The notes: generated by a model from the sequence alone, not told the origin. A stretch of 64,000 bases of DNA from UMGS1590 sp900552455 (GCA_963931105.1 OZ007004.1:2418001-2482000), one strand, 5' to 3'; shown: positions 50,875 through 60,069, counted from the stretch's first letter. Translations and numbers: made by a program.

Positions 50875-52229
50875 TGGCGCCCCTCCTCGATCTCGTGAAA
50901 ATGCTTCTCCATTTTGTGCGTCTGCACGAGTCCCTTGCGCAGCTTGAATTCCTTGTCGGAAAAGAGCGTGCGCAAAATGGCCTCGGCCAGCTTGCGGGAA
51001 TCGTGGTGATACGGGTTTTTCTCGCTGACGAGGGAGGTCTCGATGATCTTGGTGTTCATCTTGTCCAGCCGCTCATAATCCACCTTCACGCGCATACTCG
51101 CCTGCAGCAGGATATCTGCCAGCTCCACCTGCGGCTCGGTCTTGCCGTCGTCGACGAGCATGTAATCGATCATTTCCGGGCAGCTGTGGTCGTAGATCGC
51201 CTGCAGATGGTCCGACGCTGTGTAGTCGGACGTTTCGCCTGGCTGGTCTGTGACGTTGCAGATGTAGAACGTTTTGCAGCTGCTGTCCTTGATCGCGTCG
51301 ACGATCTGGTGCACGCAGAGGTTTGGGATGACAGAGGTGTACAGGCTCCCCGGCCCCAAGATCACCGCGTCGGCAGCGTCGATCGCTTCCAGCACGCCGG
51401 GCAGCACCTCCGCATACGGCGGATCGACCATGAGATGGGCGATCTGCACCTCTGTTTCGCCGATGTTGCATTCGCCAGTGAGGATCGTGCCATCCACGAG
51501 CTCGGCCTGAAGCTCCAGCGGCTCCATCGTCACCGGCAGCACACGTCCGCCGAGATGGAGGATCTGGTCCACACTCGAGATCGCTTCCTGGAAATTGCCG
51601 TTGATGTTGGTGAGCGCCACCATCATCAGATTGCCGAGGCTGTGGCCCTTGAGCCCTTCGCCGCGGGAAAAGCGATAGTTGAAAAGCTGCTCCATAACAT
51701 CTTCTTCGTCAGCCAGCGCCACAATGCAGGAGCGGATATCCCCCACTGGGATGCCGCCAAATTCGCGGCGCAGTCGACCGCTGGAGCCACCGTCGTCGCC
51801 GACGGAAACCACCGCTGTGAGATTCGACGTGTAGTGCTTGAGCCCCTTGAGGATCACCGACAGCCCTGTGCCGCCGCCGATCACCACGATCTTTGGCCCG
51901 CTGGCCAGCATCTCATCCTGCAGATAGGCGTCGAGCTGCGAATGGCCCTTGGTGATCTTTGAATATTGATCGCTGAAATGCCTTACTGAAAACGCCACCG
52001 CGACAATTCCCAGAGCAACACAAATAAGACCTTGCCCTACGGACAGGTCCGGAATGCTTCTCTGTAAAAAATTGACAAAGGATACGACCAGATTTTTTGC
52101 GGTTTGGTTATTGACCATGGACCAGAGTCCAATGATGATCAGGGCGATCGCCACACCTGCAAGCGCAGCCCAGCGTTTCAGCCCCAATCCCGGCGAATAC
52201 CAGCGCCGTGTAGTAGGCCTCAATTTCAA
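50871..52229 (-). CDS. yvcK: YvcK/CofD-family protein (gluconeogenesis factor) with N-terminal membrane segments
   Basis: About 452 residues. The UDP-sugar-binding YvcK fold begins near residue 115 with PKIVVIGGGTGLSVILKGLK, then SVGDDGGSSGRLRREFGGIPVGDIRSC, LGNLMM and ILGPGSLYTSVIPNL. In front there are two hydrophobic segments (ALAGVAIALIIIGLW and LICVALGIVAVAF), an extension many YvcK proteins lack. YvcK is needed for growth on gluconeogenic carbon and links metabolism to cell-wall synthesis. I choose the TTG at 52229, which has TTGGAG nine bases upstream. The TTG at 52244 has no site. It overlaps whiA by 4 bp. Confidence 0.92.
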   Translation of the reverse strand: MKLRPTTRRWYSPGLGLKRWAALAGVAIALIIIGLWSMVNNQTAKNLVVSFVNFLQRSIPDLSVGQGLICVALGIVAVAFSVRHFSDQYSKITKGHSQLDAYLQDEMLASGPKIVVIGGGTGLSVILKGLKHYTSNLTAVVSVGDDGGSSGRLRREFGGIPVGDIRSCIVALADEEDVMEQLFNYRFSRGEGLKGHSLGNLMMVALTNINGNFQEAISSVDQILHLGGRVLPVTMEPLELQAELVDGTILTGECNIGETEVQIAHLMVDPPYAEVLPGVLEAIDAADAVILGPGSLYTSVIPNLCVHQIVDAIKDSSCKTFYICNVTDQPGETSDYTASDHLQAIYDHSCPEMIDYMLVDDGKTEPQVELADILLQASMRVKVDYERLDKMNTKIIETSLVSEKNPYHHDSRKLAEAILRTLFSDKEFKLRKGLVQTHKMEKHFHEIEEGRH

Positions 52230-52250
52230 TGAACGATTCTCCAATCAAAA

Positions 52251-53120
52251 TCAGTGGTCGCGATGCTTGAGGTTCACTGTGTAGCCGGCTTTTTTGAGAT
52301 TTTCCGCCAGCTCCACCGCCACAGAAATGCTGCGGTGCTGTCCGCCTGTGCAGCCGATGGCAATGTTGATGTCGAGCCGCCCGCTCGCCGCGTATTGCGG
52401 CAGGATCTCGCGCATCAGACCCGAGAGGCTCGAAAGAAAATGCTTCGCCTCGTCGCTCGCAAACACATAATCACGCACCGCCTGGTCGCGCCCGGTGAGC
52501 GGACGCAGCGCAGGCTCGTAGAAAGGATTTTTGAGAAAACGCACATCCATCACAATGTCCGCGTCGATCGGGATCCCGTTTTTGTAGCCGAAGGACTGGA
52601 TATTGACCTGCATGTCCTCCTTCTCCGATTCCCATAGCTTTAAGAGCGCGCTCTTCAGCTCGCTCTTGGACAATTCAGAGGTATCGAGCGTGATCGACGC
52701 AATGTCGCGAATACGCGCCAGCGCCGCGCGCTCACGCTCGATGCCGCTGAGGATGGAACCATCCTCGCTGAGAGGATGCTGACGTCTTGTTTCTTTGAAA
52801 CGATTGACCAGCACTTCATTGCTCGCTTCGAGATAAAGGATCGTGTAATCAATGCCCATTTCCTGGAGCTTTTCCAGCTCCGCGTCAATCGCCTGGATAA
52901 ACTGGCCGCCGCGCATGTCGATGACCAGGCAGATCTTGTGGATGTTGTTTTCCGTCTGCACCACCAGCTCTGCCAGACGCGTGATCAGCGGCGCCGGCAG
53001 ATTGTCGACGCAGAAATAGCCCATGTCTTCAAAATAATTGCAGGCAGAGCTTTTGCCTGCGCCTGAAAGCCCAGTGACAATGACAAATCGCTTTTCCTCA
53101 GTCGGTAATAAAGTGCTCAT
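52251..53120 (-). CDS. rapZ: RNase adapter RapZ/YvcJ-type nucleotide-binding protein
   Basis: 289 residues from MSTLLPTEEKRFVIVTGLSG. The Walker A is GLSGAGKSS, followed by LEDMGYFCVDNLP-like NYFEDMGYFCVDNLPAPL and DMRGGQF. The C-terminal RapZ domain shows DVRFLKNPFYEPALRPLTGRD and IAIGCTGGQHRSISVAVEL. In Bacillus the homologue YvcJ hydrolyses GTP and affects competence; in E. coli RapZ tunes GlmS. It sits 21 bp before yvcK. RBS GGAGC five bases upstream decides the start; the frame to 53198 runs into the preceding gene. Confidence 0.94.
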   Translation of the reverse strand: MSTLLPTEEKRFVIVTGLSGAGKSSACNYFEDMGYFCVDNLPAPLITRLAELVVQTENNIHKICLVIDMRGGQFIQAIDAELEKLQEMGIDYTILYLEASNEVLVNRFKETRRQHPLSEDGSILSGIERERAALARIRDIASITLDTSELSKSELKSALLKLWESEKEDMQVNIQSFGYKNGIPIDADIVMDVRFLKNPFYEPALRPLTGRDQAVRDYVFASDEAKHFLSSLSGLMREILPQYAASGRLDINIAIGCTGGQHRSISVAVELAENLKKAGYTVNLKHRDH

Positions 53121-53139
53121 GGTTCGCTCCGTTTCGCTG

Positions 53140-53490
53140 TTATTCGATGGCTGCCGATGCCGTCCAGAGAATGTAACGACCAGCAGCGACTGCTTCACGT
53201 TCGATGGTCAGCGTCTGGCCTTCGTCGTTGATGAAGAAATAGCCTTCGCCGATGCTTTCTGCTGGCTTCCAGCCGTTGTAAACAACCCAGTCCTTGAAGA
53301 GCTCTTCCGACTGGTTGTCGTTCTTGCTCAGATACTGCACCTTGTTTCCAGCGGTGTTTTCAATGCGGGTGAAGAGATCGCCGTGTACTTTTTCCAGCTG
53401 CAGTGCTGCATTCAGCATGTCGCGGTTCTGATAAGCAGCAACACCTGCGCCAGCCACAGCGGCGCCGAACACTAAGTTTCTAAGTTTCAT
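53140..53490 (-). CDS. Small exported or membrane-anchored protein, function unknown
   Basis: 116 residues that I do not recognise. A short N-terminal hydrophobic segment (LVFGAAVAGAGVAAY) could be a membrane anchor or signal peptide. The rest is soluble, with FINDEGQTLTIEREAVAAGRYI suggesting a small beta-rich domain. The ATG has AGGAGG nine bases upstream. A possible promoter (ATGACG, 17 bp, TATATT) lies near 53565-53595. It is 19 bp upstream of rapZ, so it may lead that operon. Confidence 0.65.
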   Translation of the reverse strand: MKLRNLVFGAAVAGAGVAAYQNRDMLNAALQLEKVHGDLFTRIENTAGNKVQYLSKNDNQSEELFKDWVVYNGWKPAESIGEGYFFINDEGQTLTIEREAVAAGRYILWTASAAIE

Positions 53491-53612
53491 AATTTCTTCC
53501 TCCTAAATCTATCCTGAATTAATTCTCGTGTGAATTAATAAGGTAAGTTTCTATTAATATACCATAAATTGCGCGAATCGTCATCGAAAATTTTCAATTT
53601 CCCCTCAACAGC

Positions 53613-53642
53613 TTGCGTCTTGCAGCCAGTTTTTGCTATAGT
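53613..53642 (+). promoter_or_regulatory. Promoter of the small radical SAM gene
   Basis: TTGCGT, 18-bp spacer, TATAGT, 35 bp before the ATG. Confidence 0.6.
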
Positions 53643-53677
53643 GACCAGAGAAAATCCATTCACCGGGAGGTCAGAAC

Positions 53678-54397
53678 ATGTCAGACCCACATCCATCCGA
53701 GCGCTACAGCTTCATCAAAGATAAAAATCCGCGAGAGATCGTGCTCCTGCGCGGCAGCGGCTGCCGCTGGCGGCGCTGCAGATTCTGTAACTACCACCTC
53801 GATTTTTCCCACGACCAGGCCGCCAACGATCGGCTCAATTTCGACGTGCTTTCGCGCGTCGCAGGCATTACCGGCGTGCTTGAGGTGATCAATTCCGGCA
53901 GCTTCTCAGATCTCAGCGAAAACACCCTCGCCGAGATCGTGCGCGTCTGTGAAGAAAAAAACATCCGGCGTTTGCACGTCGAATGCCACTGGCAGGATCG
54001 CGCGCAGATCGCGCCGTTTCGCGCCCGTCTCGCTGCGCACGGCATCGCGCTGCGCGTCAAGGGCGGCGTCGAAACTTTCGACGGCGATTTTCGCGAGCGC
54101 GTTTTCGACAAGGGCATCCCGCCGGAAACCACGCCTGCGGAGCTCGCTGAGTATTTCGACGAATGCTGTCTGCTTTTCGGCGTCGACGGCGAAAGCCTCG
54201 CGCAGATGGAGCGCGACGTCGAAGTCGGTCTCGCTCACTTCCAACGCATCTGCATCAACATCATGGTCGACAACGGCACCGCAGTCAAACGCAGCGACGA
54301 CGTTGTAAAATTATTCATGGAGGCGATTTATCCCGCTGTCAAAGATGCTCCCCGCGTCGACGTGCTGCTCAACAACACAGATTTCGGCGTCGGCTGA
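53678..54397 (+). CDS. Small radical SAM-like protein with CX4CX2C motif
   Basis: 239 residues. GSGCRWRRCRFCNY carries C29, C34 and C37, a CX4CX2C spacing instead of the usual CX3CX2C. Other radical SAM-like parts are VLEVINSGSFSDLSE (SAM-binding-like strand and Gly) and LRVKGGVETFDGDFRERVFDKG. The rest of the barrel is short, with no SPASM or B12 domain. The function is unknown; some tRNA- and cofactor-related radical SAM families use such spacing. RBS GGGAGG is seven bases before the ATG. It is a single gene upstream of carA, which has its own promoter. Confidence 0.75.
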   Translation: MSDPHPSERYSFIKDKNPREIVLLRGSGCRWRRCRFCNYHLDFSHDQAANDRLNFDVLSRVAGITGVLEVINSGSFSDLSENTLAEIVRVCEEKNIRRLHVECHWQDRAQIAPFRARLAAHGIALRVKGGVETFDGDFRERVFDKGIPPETTPAELAEYFDECCLLFGVDGESLAQMERDVEVGLAHFQRICINIMVDNGTAVKRSDDVVKLFMEAIYPAVKDAPRVDVLLNNTDFGVG

Positions 54398-54437
54398 GAT
54401 TTTCGCGAAAAAACACCGCGCCAGCGAAAAATTTTAT

Positions 54438-54465
54438 TTGCAAAGTGCGCGCTTTGCTATATAAT
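54438..54465 (+). promoter_or_regulatory. carAB promoter
   Basis: TTGCAA, 16-bp spacer, perfect TATAAT, about 60 bp before carA. I see no clear PyrR-type anti-terminator in the short leader. Confidence 0.7.
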
Positions 54466-54525
54466 TGGAAAGATGAAAAAAATTAAGCAACAGTGAATAA
54501 CTATGAATAAAGGAGCGCGAATCAT

Positions 54526-55599
54526 TTGAGTAAAAAAGCTTACCTCTGCCTCGAAGACGGCACCGTTCTCCAGGGAAAATCTTTCGGCGCCGAAGGCACC
54601 GTCGTGGCCGAACTCGTCTTCACCACCGCCATGACTGGCTACCTGGAAACCCTGACCGACCCAAGCTACTACGGTCAGATCGTTCTCCAGACCTTCCCGC
54701 TCATCGGCAACGTCGGCATCATCCCTGAAGATTTTGAATCTCAAGCGCCAGCCTTGCGCGGCTACATCGTCAAGGACCCATGCGATCTGCCATCCAACTT
54801 CCGCGGCAGCTCCAGCCTCGACGCTTACCTGAAGAGTCAGGGCGTCGTCGGCCTCTACGGCATCGACACCCGCGCCCTCACCAAGCGCATCCGCGAGCAC
54901 GGCGTCATGAACGCTGTCCTCACCACCGATCCGGAAAAAGCCGTCGCCGACGGCCTTGCTGATTTCGCCATCCGTGAGGCTGTGCCATCTGTGACCACCG
55001 ACAGCATCAAGGTCGTACCAGCTGCCGAAAAAGGCCCACGCATCGTGCTCTGGGATTTCGGCGCCAAGGACAACATTGAGCGCGAGCTTTCCCGCCGTGG
55101 CGCCACCGTCATCCGCATGCCAGCTGAAAGCACCCGCGAAGAGATCCTCGCGCAGGAGCCAGACGCTCTCATGCTCTCCAACGGCCCTGGCGATCCTGAG
55201 GAAGCGCAGAACGTCATCGCTGAGCTGAAAAAGCTCCAGGCCGACAAGCTGCCAACCTTCGGCATCTGCCTTGGTCACCAGCTGCTCGCGCTGGCCCACG
55301 GATTTTCCACCTTCAAGCTCAAATACGGTCACCGCGGCGCCAACCAGCCAGTGCGCGATCTCGTCACCGACCGCATCTTCATCACGAGCCAGAACCACGG
55401 CTACGCCGTCGATAACGACACCATCGATCCAGCTGTCGCCACAAAGCGCTTCATCAATTCCAACGACGGCACCTGCGAAGGCATCGACTATATCGACGAG
55501 CCAACCTTCAGCGTGCAGTATCATCCAGAAGCCTGCGGCGGACCAAAAGACACCGAATTCCTTTTCGACCGATTCTTTGACATGATGGAGGTAAAATAA
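54526..55599 (+). CDS. carA: Carbamoyl-phosphate synthase small subunit
   Basis: Glutamine amidotransferase that supplies ammonia to CarB for carbamoyl phosphate, the precursor of pyrimidines and arginine. 357 residues. The N-terminal small-subunit domain has FTTAMTGYLETLTDPSYYGQ. The class I amidotransferase domain has the nucleophile Cys in GICLGHQL and the His/Glu pair in VQYHPEACGG. The TTG start has AAAGGAG ten bases upstream. carB follows after three bases. Confidence 0.97.
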   Translation: MSKKAYLCLEDGTVLQGKSFGAEGTVVAELVFTTAMTGYLETLTDPSYYGQIVLQTFPLIGNVGIIPEDFESQAPALRGYIVKDPCDLPSNFRGSSSLDAYLKSQGVVGLYGIDTRALTKRIREHGVMNAVLTTDPEKAVADGLADFAIREAVPSVTTDSIKVVPAAEKGPRIVLWDFGAKDNIERELSRRGATVIRMPAESTREEILAQEPDALMLSNGPGDPEEAQNVIAELKKLQADKLPTFGICLGHQLLALAHGFSTFKLKYGHRGANQPVRDLVTDRIFITSQNHGYAVDNDTIDPAVATKRFINSNDGTCEGIDYIDEPTFSVQYHPEACGGPKDTEFLFDRFFDMMEVK

Positions 55600-55602
55600 G
55601 CT

Positions 55603-58600
55603 ATGCCACTCAATCCAGAGATCAAAAAAGTACTCGTCATCGGCTCCGGCCCGATCGTCATCGGCCAGGCCGCAGAATTTGACTACGCCGGCACCCAGGC
55701 CTGCCAGGCCCTCAAGGAGAACAACATCGACATCGTTCTCATCAACTCCAACCCGGCCACCATCATGACCGACGAAGCCATGGCCAACCACATCTACATC
55801 GAGCCGCTGACCCTGGAGACGGTCAAGCGCGTCATCAAGAAAGAACGCCCAGACGCCATCCTCTCCACCCTTGGCGGCCAGACCGGGCTCACCCTTTCCA
55901 TGCAGCTCGCCAAGGAAGGATTCCTCGCGCGTCATAATGTCAAGCTTCTTGGCGCAAATCCGGAAACCATCGACAAGGCCGAAGACCGCCAGATGTTCAA
56001 AGACACGATGGACGCCATCGGCCAGCCAACCATCGCCTCCAAAGTCGTCACCGACGTTGTCAGCGCGCTGCAGTACGCCGACGAGATCGGCTATCCTGTC
56101 ATCGTGCGTCCAGCCTTCACCCTCGGCGGCTCCGGCGGCGGCATCTGCGACGACGCGGAAGCGCTGAACCAGATCGCCCACAACGGCCTCCAGGCCTCGC
56201 CGATCCACCAGATCCTCGTTGAAAAATGCATCAGTGGCTGGAAAGAGATCGAATTCGAAGTCATCCGCGACGCCAAGGGCAACGCCATCACCGTCTGCTC
56301 CATGGAAAACTTCGACCCTGTCGGCGTTCACACCGGCGACTCCATCGTCATCGCACCAGCCGTCACCCTCGCTGACAAGGAATACCAGATGCTGCGCTCC
56401 GCTGCGCTGAACATCATCAACTCCCTCGGCGTCGAAGGTGGCTGCAATGTGCAGTTTGCGCTGCATCCGGAAAGCTTTGAATACGCCGTCATCGAAGTCA
56501 ACCCACGCGTGTCCCGCTCCTCCGCTCTGGCCTCCAAAGCCACCGGCTATCCGATCGCCAAGATCGCCACAAAGATCGCCCTCGGCTACACCCTCGACGA
56601 GATTCCAAACGTCGTCACCGGTAAAACCTTCGCGTCCTTCGAGCCAGCCCTCGACTACGTCGCCGTCAAATTCCCAAAATGGCCGTTTGACAAATTCGTC
56701 TACGCCAAGCGCGACCTCGGCACCCAGATGAAAGCCACCGGCGAAGTCATGTCCATCGCCGACAGCTTCGAAATGGGTCTTATGAAAGCTGTGCGCGGCG
56801 CTGAGATCAAGCAGGACACCCTGCGCTATCCAGATTTTGCCGACATGAGCCTGGACGAGCTCAAGCCACTCATGTCCCGCGCCACCGACCTGCGCCTTTT
56901 CGCTGTTTACGAAGGACTCTACCGCGGCATGAGCATCGATGAGATGCACGCTCTCACCATGATCGACGAGTGGTTCCTCGCCAAGCTCTGCCACATCGCC
57001 GACTTTGAGCATCGTCTCGTCGACAATCGCGCGCCGCTTTCCGAGGAGGAATACATCCACGGCAAAAAGCTCGGCTTTACCGACAAGATCATGGAACGTC
57101 TCAACGGCCACGAGCTGCCAGCGCACATTCCACCGATCTACAAAATGGTCGACACCTGCGCCGGCGAATTTTCCGCCGAGACGCCATACTTCTATTCCGT
57201 CTTTAACACGCCGGAGGAAGGCGCAGAAAACGAAGCCCTCGAATCCATCGAAAAATCCACCAAGAAGCGCGTCATCGTTTTCGGCTCCGGCCCAATCCGC
57301 ATCGGCCAGGGCATCGAGTTTGACTATTCCAGCGTTCACTCCGTCTGGGCACTGAAGGAGCTCGGCTACGAAGTCATCATCATCAACAATAACCCGGAAA
57401 CCGTTTCCACCGACTTCGACACCGCCGACCGCCTTTATTTTGAACCAGTCACCTGGGAAGACGTCAAGCCGATCATCGATCTCGAGCAGCCAATCGGCGT
57501 CGTCGTCGCTTACGGCGGCCAGACAGCCATCAAGCTCACCGCCGACCTCGCCGCTTACGGCGTCAAGATCATCGGCACCTCCAACGACGGCATCGACGCC
57601 GCCGAAGACCGTGAACGCTTCGACGATCTGCTCTCGAAGCTCAAGATCAAGCGCCCAGCCGGCCACACCGTCTTCACCGAAGAGGAAGCGCTGCGCGTCG
57701 CCAACGAGATCGGCTATCCAGTGCTCATGCGTCCAAGCTACGTGCTCGGCGGCCAGAACATGATCATCGCCTTTGGCGACGACGACATTCAGGAATATAT
57801 GAAAGTCATCATCGCAGCTGGCGAAGCCGAAAATCCAATCCTCATCGACAAATATCTCAACGGCATCGAGATCGAGATCGACGCCATCACCGACGGCGAA
57901 GACGTTCTCATCCCTGGCATTCTCGAACACATCGAGCGCACCGGCATCCACTCCGGCGACTCCATCGCCATCTACCCAGCGCCACACATCACCAAGCGCA
58001 TGGAAGAAAAGATCATCAACCACACCAAGGCCCTCTGCCGCGGTCTCGGCGCCCTCGGCCTCGTCAACATCCAGTACATCGTTCACGGCGCAGATCTCTA
58101 TGTCATCGAGGTCAACCCTCGCGCCAGCCGCACCGTGCCATACATCAGCAAGGTCACCGGCGTGCCAATGATCGATCTCGCCACCCGCGTCAGCTTCGGC
58201 GAACAGCTCGTCGATCTTGGCTACGGCACCGGCATTTATCCAACCAGCAAATACATCGCCGTGAAGGTGCCAGTCTTCTCCTTCGAGAAGCTCGCCAACG
58301 TCGATACTCAGCTCGGGCCAGAAATGAAATCCACCGGCGAAGTTCTGGGCATCGGCGAAACCTTCCTCGAAGCCCTCTACAAAGGCCTCGTCGCAGCCGG
58401 CTACTCCATCAAGCGCGAAGGCGGCGTCTTCATCTCCGTCCGCGACCAGGATAAAGACGAGATCGCCGACATCGCCAAGAAGTTCTACTACCAGGGCTTC
58501 GAAGTCTACGCAACCAAAGGCACTGCCCACGCCATCGAAGCCGCAAATCCAAACATCGACGTCGTCGAGCTCAACAAGATCTACGAAAGCGAAGGCTTCA

Positions 58601-58821
58601 ACGCTGCCGACCTCATCGAAAGCGGCCGCGTCGACTACATCATCTCCACCTCCAAGAAAGGCCGCGACCCACAGCGCGACTCCGTTATCTTCCGCCGCAA
58701 AGCTGTCACCCTCGGCATCCCAACCATGACCGCCATCGACACAGCCGGCGCCCTCATCGACAGCATCACCTCCAACTACAACCAGCACAACACCGAGCTC
58801 GTTGATTTCAAGAATATGTGA
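55603..58821 (+). CDS. carB: Carbamoyl-phosphate synthase large subunit
   Basis: 1072 residues, full length, with two ATP-grasp halves. The first half begins VLVIGSGPIVIGQAAEFDYAG and contains RPAFTLGGSGGGI. The second starts near residue 560 with VIVFGSGPIRIGQGIEFDYS and contains RPSYVLGGQNM. The C-terminal MGS-like allosteric domain (GGVFISVRDQDKDEIADIA to the end) would bind UMP or IMP. It makes carbamoyl phosphate from bicarbonate, ammonia and two ATP in complex with CarA. A very long antisense frame here (54457-58788) is a codon-bias shadow. Confidence 0.98.
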   Translation: MPLNPEIKKVLVIGSGPIVIGQAAEFDYAGTQACQALKENNIDIVLINSNPATIMTDEAMANHIYIEPLTLETVKRVIKKERPDAILSTLGGQTGLTLSMQLAKEGFLARHNVKLLGANPETIDKAEDRQMFKDTMDAIGQPTIASKVVTDVVSALQYADEIGYPVIVRPAFTLGGSGGGICDDAEALNQIAHNGLQASPIHQILVEKCISGWKEIEFEVIRDAKGNAITVCSMENFDPVGVHTGDSIVIAPAVTLADKEYQMLRSAALNIINSLGVEGGCNVQFALHPESFEYAVIEVNPRVSRSSALASKATGYPIAKIATKIALGYTLDEIPNVVTGKTFASFEPALDYVAVKFPKWPFDKFVYAKRDLGTQMKATGEVMSIADSFEMGLMKAVRGAEIKQDTLRYPDFADMSLDELKPLMSRATDLRLFAVYEGLYRGMSIDEMHALTMIDEWFLAKLCHIADFEHRLVDNRAPLSEEEYIHGKKLGFTDKIMERLNGHELPAHIPPIYKMVDTCAGEFSAETPYFYSVFNTPEEGAENEALESIEKSTKKRVIVFGSGPIRIGQGIEFDYSSVHSVWALKELGYEVIIINNNPETVSTDFDTADRLYFEPVTWEDVKPIIDLEQPIGVVVAYGGQTAIKLTADLAAYGVKIIGTSNDGIDAAEDRERFDDLLSKLKIKRPAGHTVFTEEEALRVANEIGYPVLMRPSYVLGGQNMIIAFGDDDIQEYMKVIIAAGEAENPILIDKYLNGIEIEIDAITDGEDVLIPGILEHIERTGIHSGDSIAIYPAPHITKRMEEKIINHTKALCRGLGALGLVNIQYIVHGADLYVIEVNPRASRTVPYISKVTGVPMIDLATRVSFGEQLVDLGYGTGIYPTSKYIAVKVPVFSFEKLANVDTQLGPEMKSTGEVLGIGETFLEALYKGLVAAGYSIKREGGVFISVRDQDKDEIADIAKKFYYQGFEVYATKGTAHAIEAANPNIDVVELNKIYESEGFNAADLIESGRVDYIISTSKKGRDPQRDSVIFRRKAVTLGIPTMTAIDTAGALIDSITSNYNQHNTELVDFKNM

Positions 58822-58836
58822 TCGCTGAGAAAAAGC

Positions 58837-58873
58837 AAACAGGAACGTTCCATCGCGAACGTTCCTGTTTTGC
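58837..58873 (+). terminator. Terminator after carB
   Basis: AAACAGGAACGTTC/GAACGTTCCTGTTT, a 14-bp perfect stem followed by a T-poor tail (TGCG). Its apex AACGTTC/GAACGTT recurs at 60070 and 60951. Confidence 0.85.
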
Positions 58874-58874
58874 G

Positions 58875-58904
58875 TTGACCATTTTTGACAGAAAATGCTA
58901 GAAT
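58875..58904 (+). promoter_or_regulatory. Promoter of the Fic gene
   Basis: TTGACC, 18-bp spacer, TAGAAT. CATAC-ACAAT-GTATG just downstream (58910-58924) could be an operator. Confidence 0.6.
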
Positions 58905-58942
58905 AAATTCATACACAATGTATGTTCATGGAGGTGTGGACG

Positions 58943-60052
58943 ATGGCAAACGAAAAAAAATGGCAGCTTGATCTTGGCGAATATATCCGCCAGGGAGAGC
59001 CAACGCAGGCAGAAAAAAGTGAATCCTGGCAGATCGCAATCGGTCTCCAGCAGGTCGACGGGCTTGAAACCTCTGATTATCTGCTCGCGACCGCAAAAGA
59101 TCACATCGAAGGCAAGATCGACATCAAAGAAGCCCAGCGCCGGATCGTCTCGTATTACGAGGCCGCAGACCAGCGCCAGTATTTTGAAAATGACACCGCC
59201 GAAGCAGATATCGTTTCCTCCAGAATCACCGAACTTCTAGGCGAAAATACCTCCCAATTTTCGCCAGTCGAATTTCAAAACATCCACAAGCGTCTGTTCA
59301 CCGGCATCATCGATCATGCCGGAATGTGGCGCACCTACAACATCAGCAAGGCCGAGTGGGTGCTGAACGGAAAATCTGTTGTCTACGCACCATGGCAAAG
59401 TATTCGCGACACACTGGATTACGATTTCGAGAAAGAACGCGTTTTTTCCTACGGCAGCCTGACATTGGAGGAGATCATTCAACACCTGGCTTCCTTCACA
59501 TCCGGCATCTGGCAGATCCATCCATTTTGCGAGGGAAATACCCGCACGACCGCCGTCTTCATCCTCAAATATATGAAAGCCTTCGGACTTTCGATCGATA
59601 ATGAAGTATTCAAAAACCATTCCTGGTATTTTCGCAACGCTCTCGTGCGCGCCAACTACAACGACCTGCAGAATAATATTCACGCCACCACGAATTTTTT
59701 AGAGCAATTTTTCGAAAATCTCCTTCTCGGCACAGACCATGAACTGAAAAATCGCTATCTTCATATTGATTTTGATGACTGGCAACAATCCACCGCCGCC
59801 CAAAGTGCCACCGATCATATTCCAAAGTGCCAAAATGGCACTTTGGAATGTACATTAGAAGAATTGGCTCTGCTCCGCCTCCTCGCAGAGCACCCGGGAT
59901 TCACCCAACGAGAATTGCAGGAAAAGACCGGCAGATCGTTGCGAACCATCAAACGCACCATGATCGCTCTGCAAAATAAAGGCTATATCCAACGCACCGG
60001 TGGCAAACGCTACGGAAAACGGCAGGTGTTGGTCGATTTCAAGAAGAACTGA
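58943..60052 (+). CDS. Fic-domain AMPylase with C-terminal winged helix
   Basis: 369 residues. The Fic core (~85-260) ends in the catalytic motif HPFCEGNTR (193-201), which binds ATP and transfers AMP or another phosphate-containing group to target hydroxyls. Residues ~30-75 resemble the VbhA-type inhibitory antitoxin (VDGLETS, then HIEGKIDIKEAQRRI). The usual inhibitory (S/T)xxxE(G/N) reads LQQVDG (L35, D39), so inhibition may be weak. Residues ~300-369 form a winged helix (FTQRELQEKTGRSLRTIKRTMIAL), suggesting DNA binding. Start 58943 has GGAGGTG upstream. It lies between two related terminators as a one-gene unit. Confidence 0.9.
   Translation: MANEKKWQLDLGEYIRQGEPTQAEKSESWQIAIGLQQVDGLETSDYLLATAKDHIEGKIDIKEAQRRIVSYYEAADQRQYFENDTAEADIVSSRITELLGENTSQFSPVEFQNIHKRLFTGIIDHAGMWRTYNISKAEWVLNGKSVVYAPWQSIRDTLDYDFEKERVFSYGSLTLEEIIQHLASFTSGIWQIHPFCEGNTRTTAVFILKYMKAFGLSIDNEVFKNHSWYFRNALVRANYNDLQNNIHATTNFLEQFFENLLLGTDHELKNRYLHIDFDDWQQSTAAQSATDHIPKCQNGTLECTLEELALLRLLAEHPGFTQRELQEKTGRSLRTIKRTMIALQNKGYIQRTGGKRYGKRQVLVDFKKN
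59800..59849 (+). repeat. Triplicated 11-bp site with a 14-bp-arm palindrome inside the Fic gene
   Basis: CCAAAGTGCCA occurs at 59800-59810 and 59822-59832, and inverted at 59836-59846. The last two form a perfect palindrome of 14-bp arms (ATTCCAAAGTGCCA, 3-nt centre, inverse) at 59819-59849. It falls in the linker between the Fic domain and the winged helix, encoding PKCQNGTLE. Confidence 0.85.
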
Positions 60053-60069
60053 CACATCGCAGATCAACA

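Noticed and set aside
54457..58788. 1443-codon open frame antisense to carAB
   Set aside because: It mirrors carA and carB, which are full-length with all motifs. Its composition (runs of D, V, G, A, F) is what codon bias produces on the opposite strand, and it has no recognisable domain.
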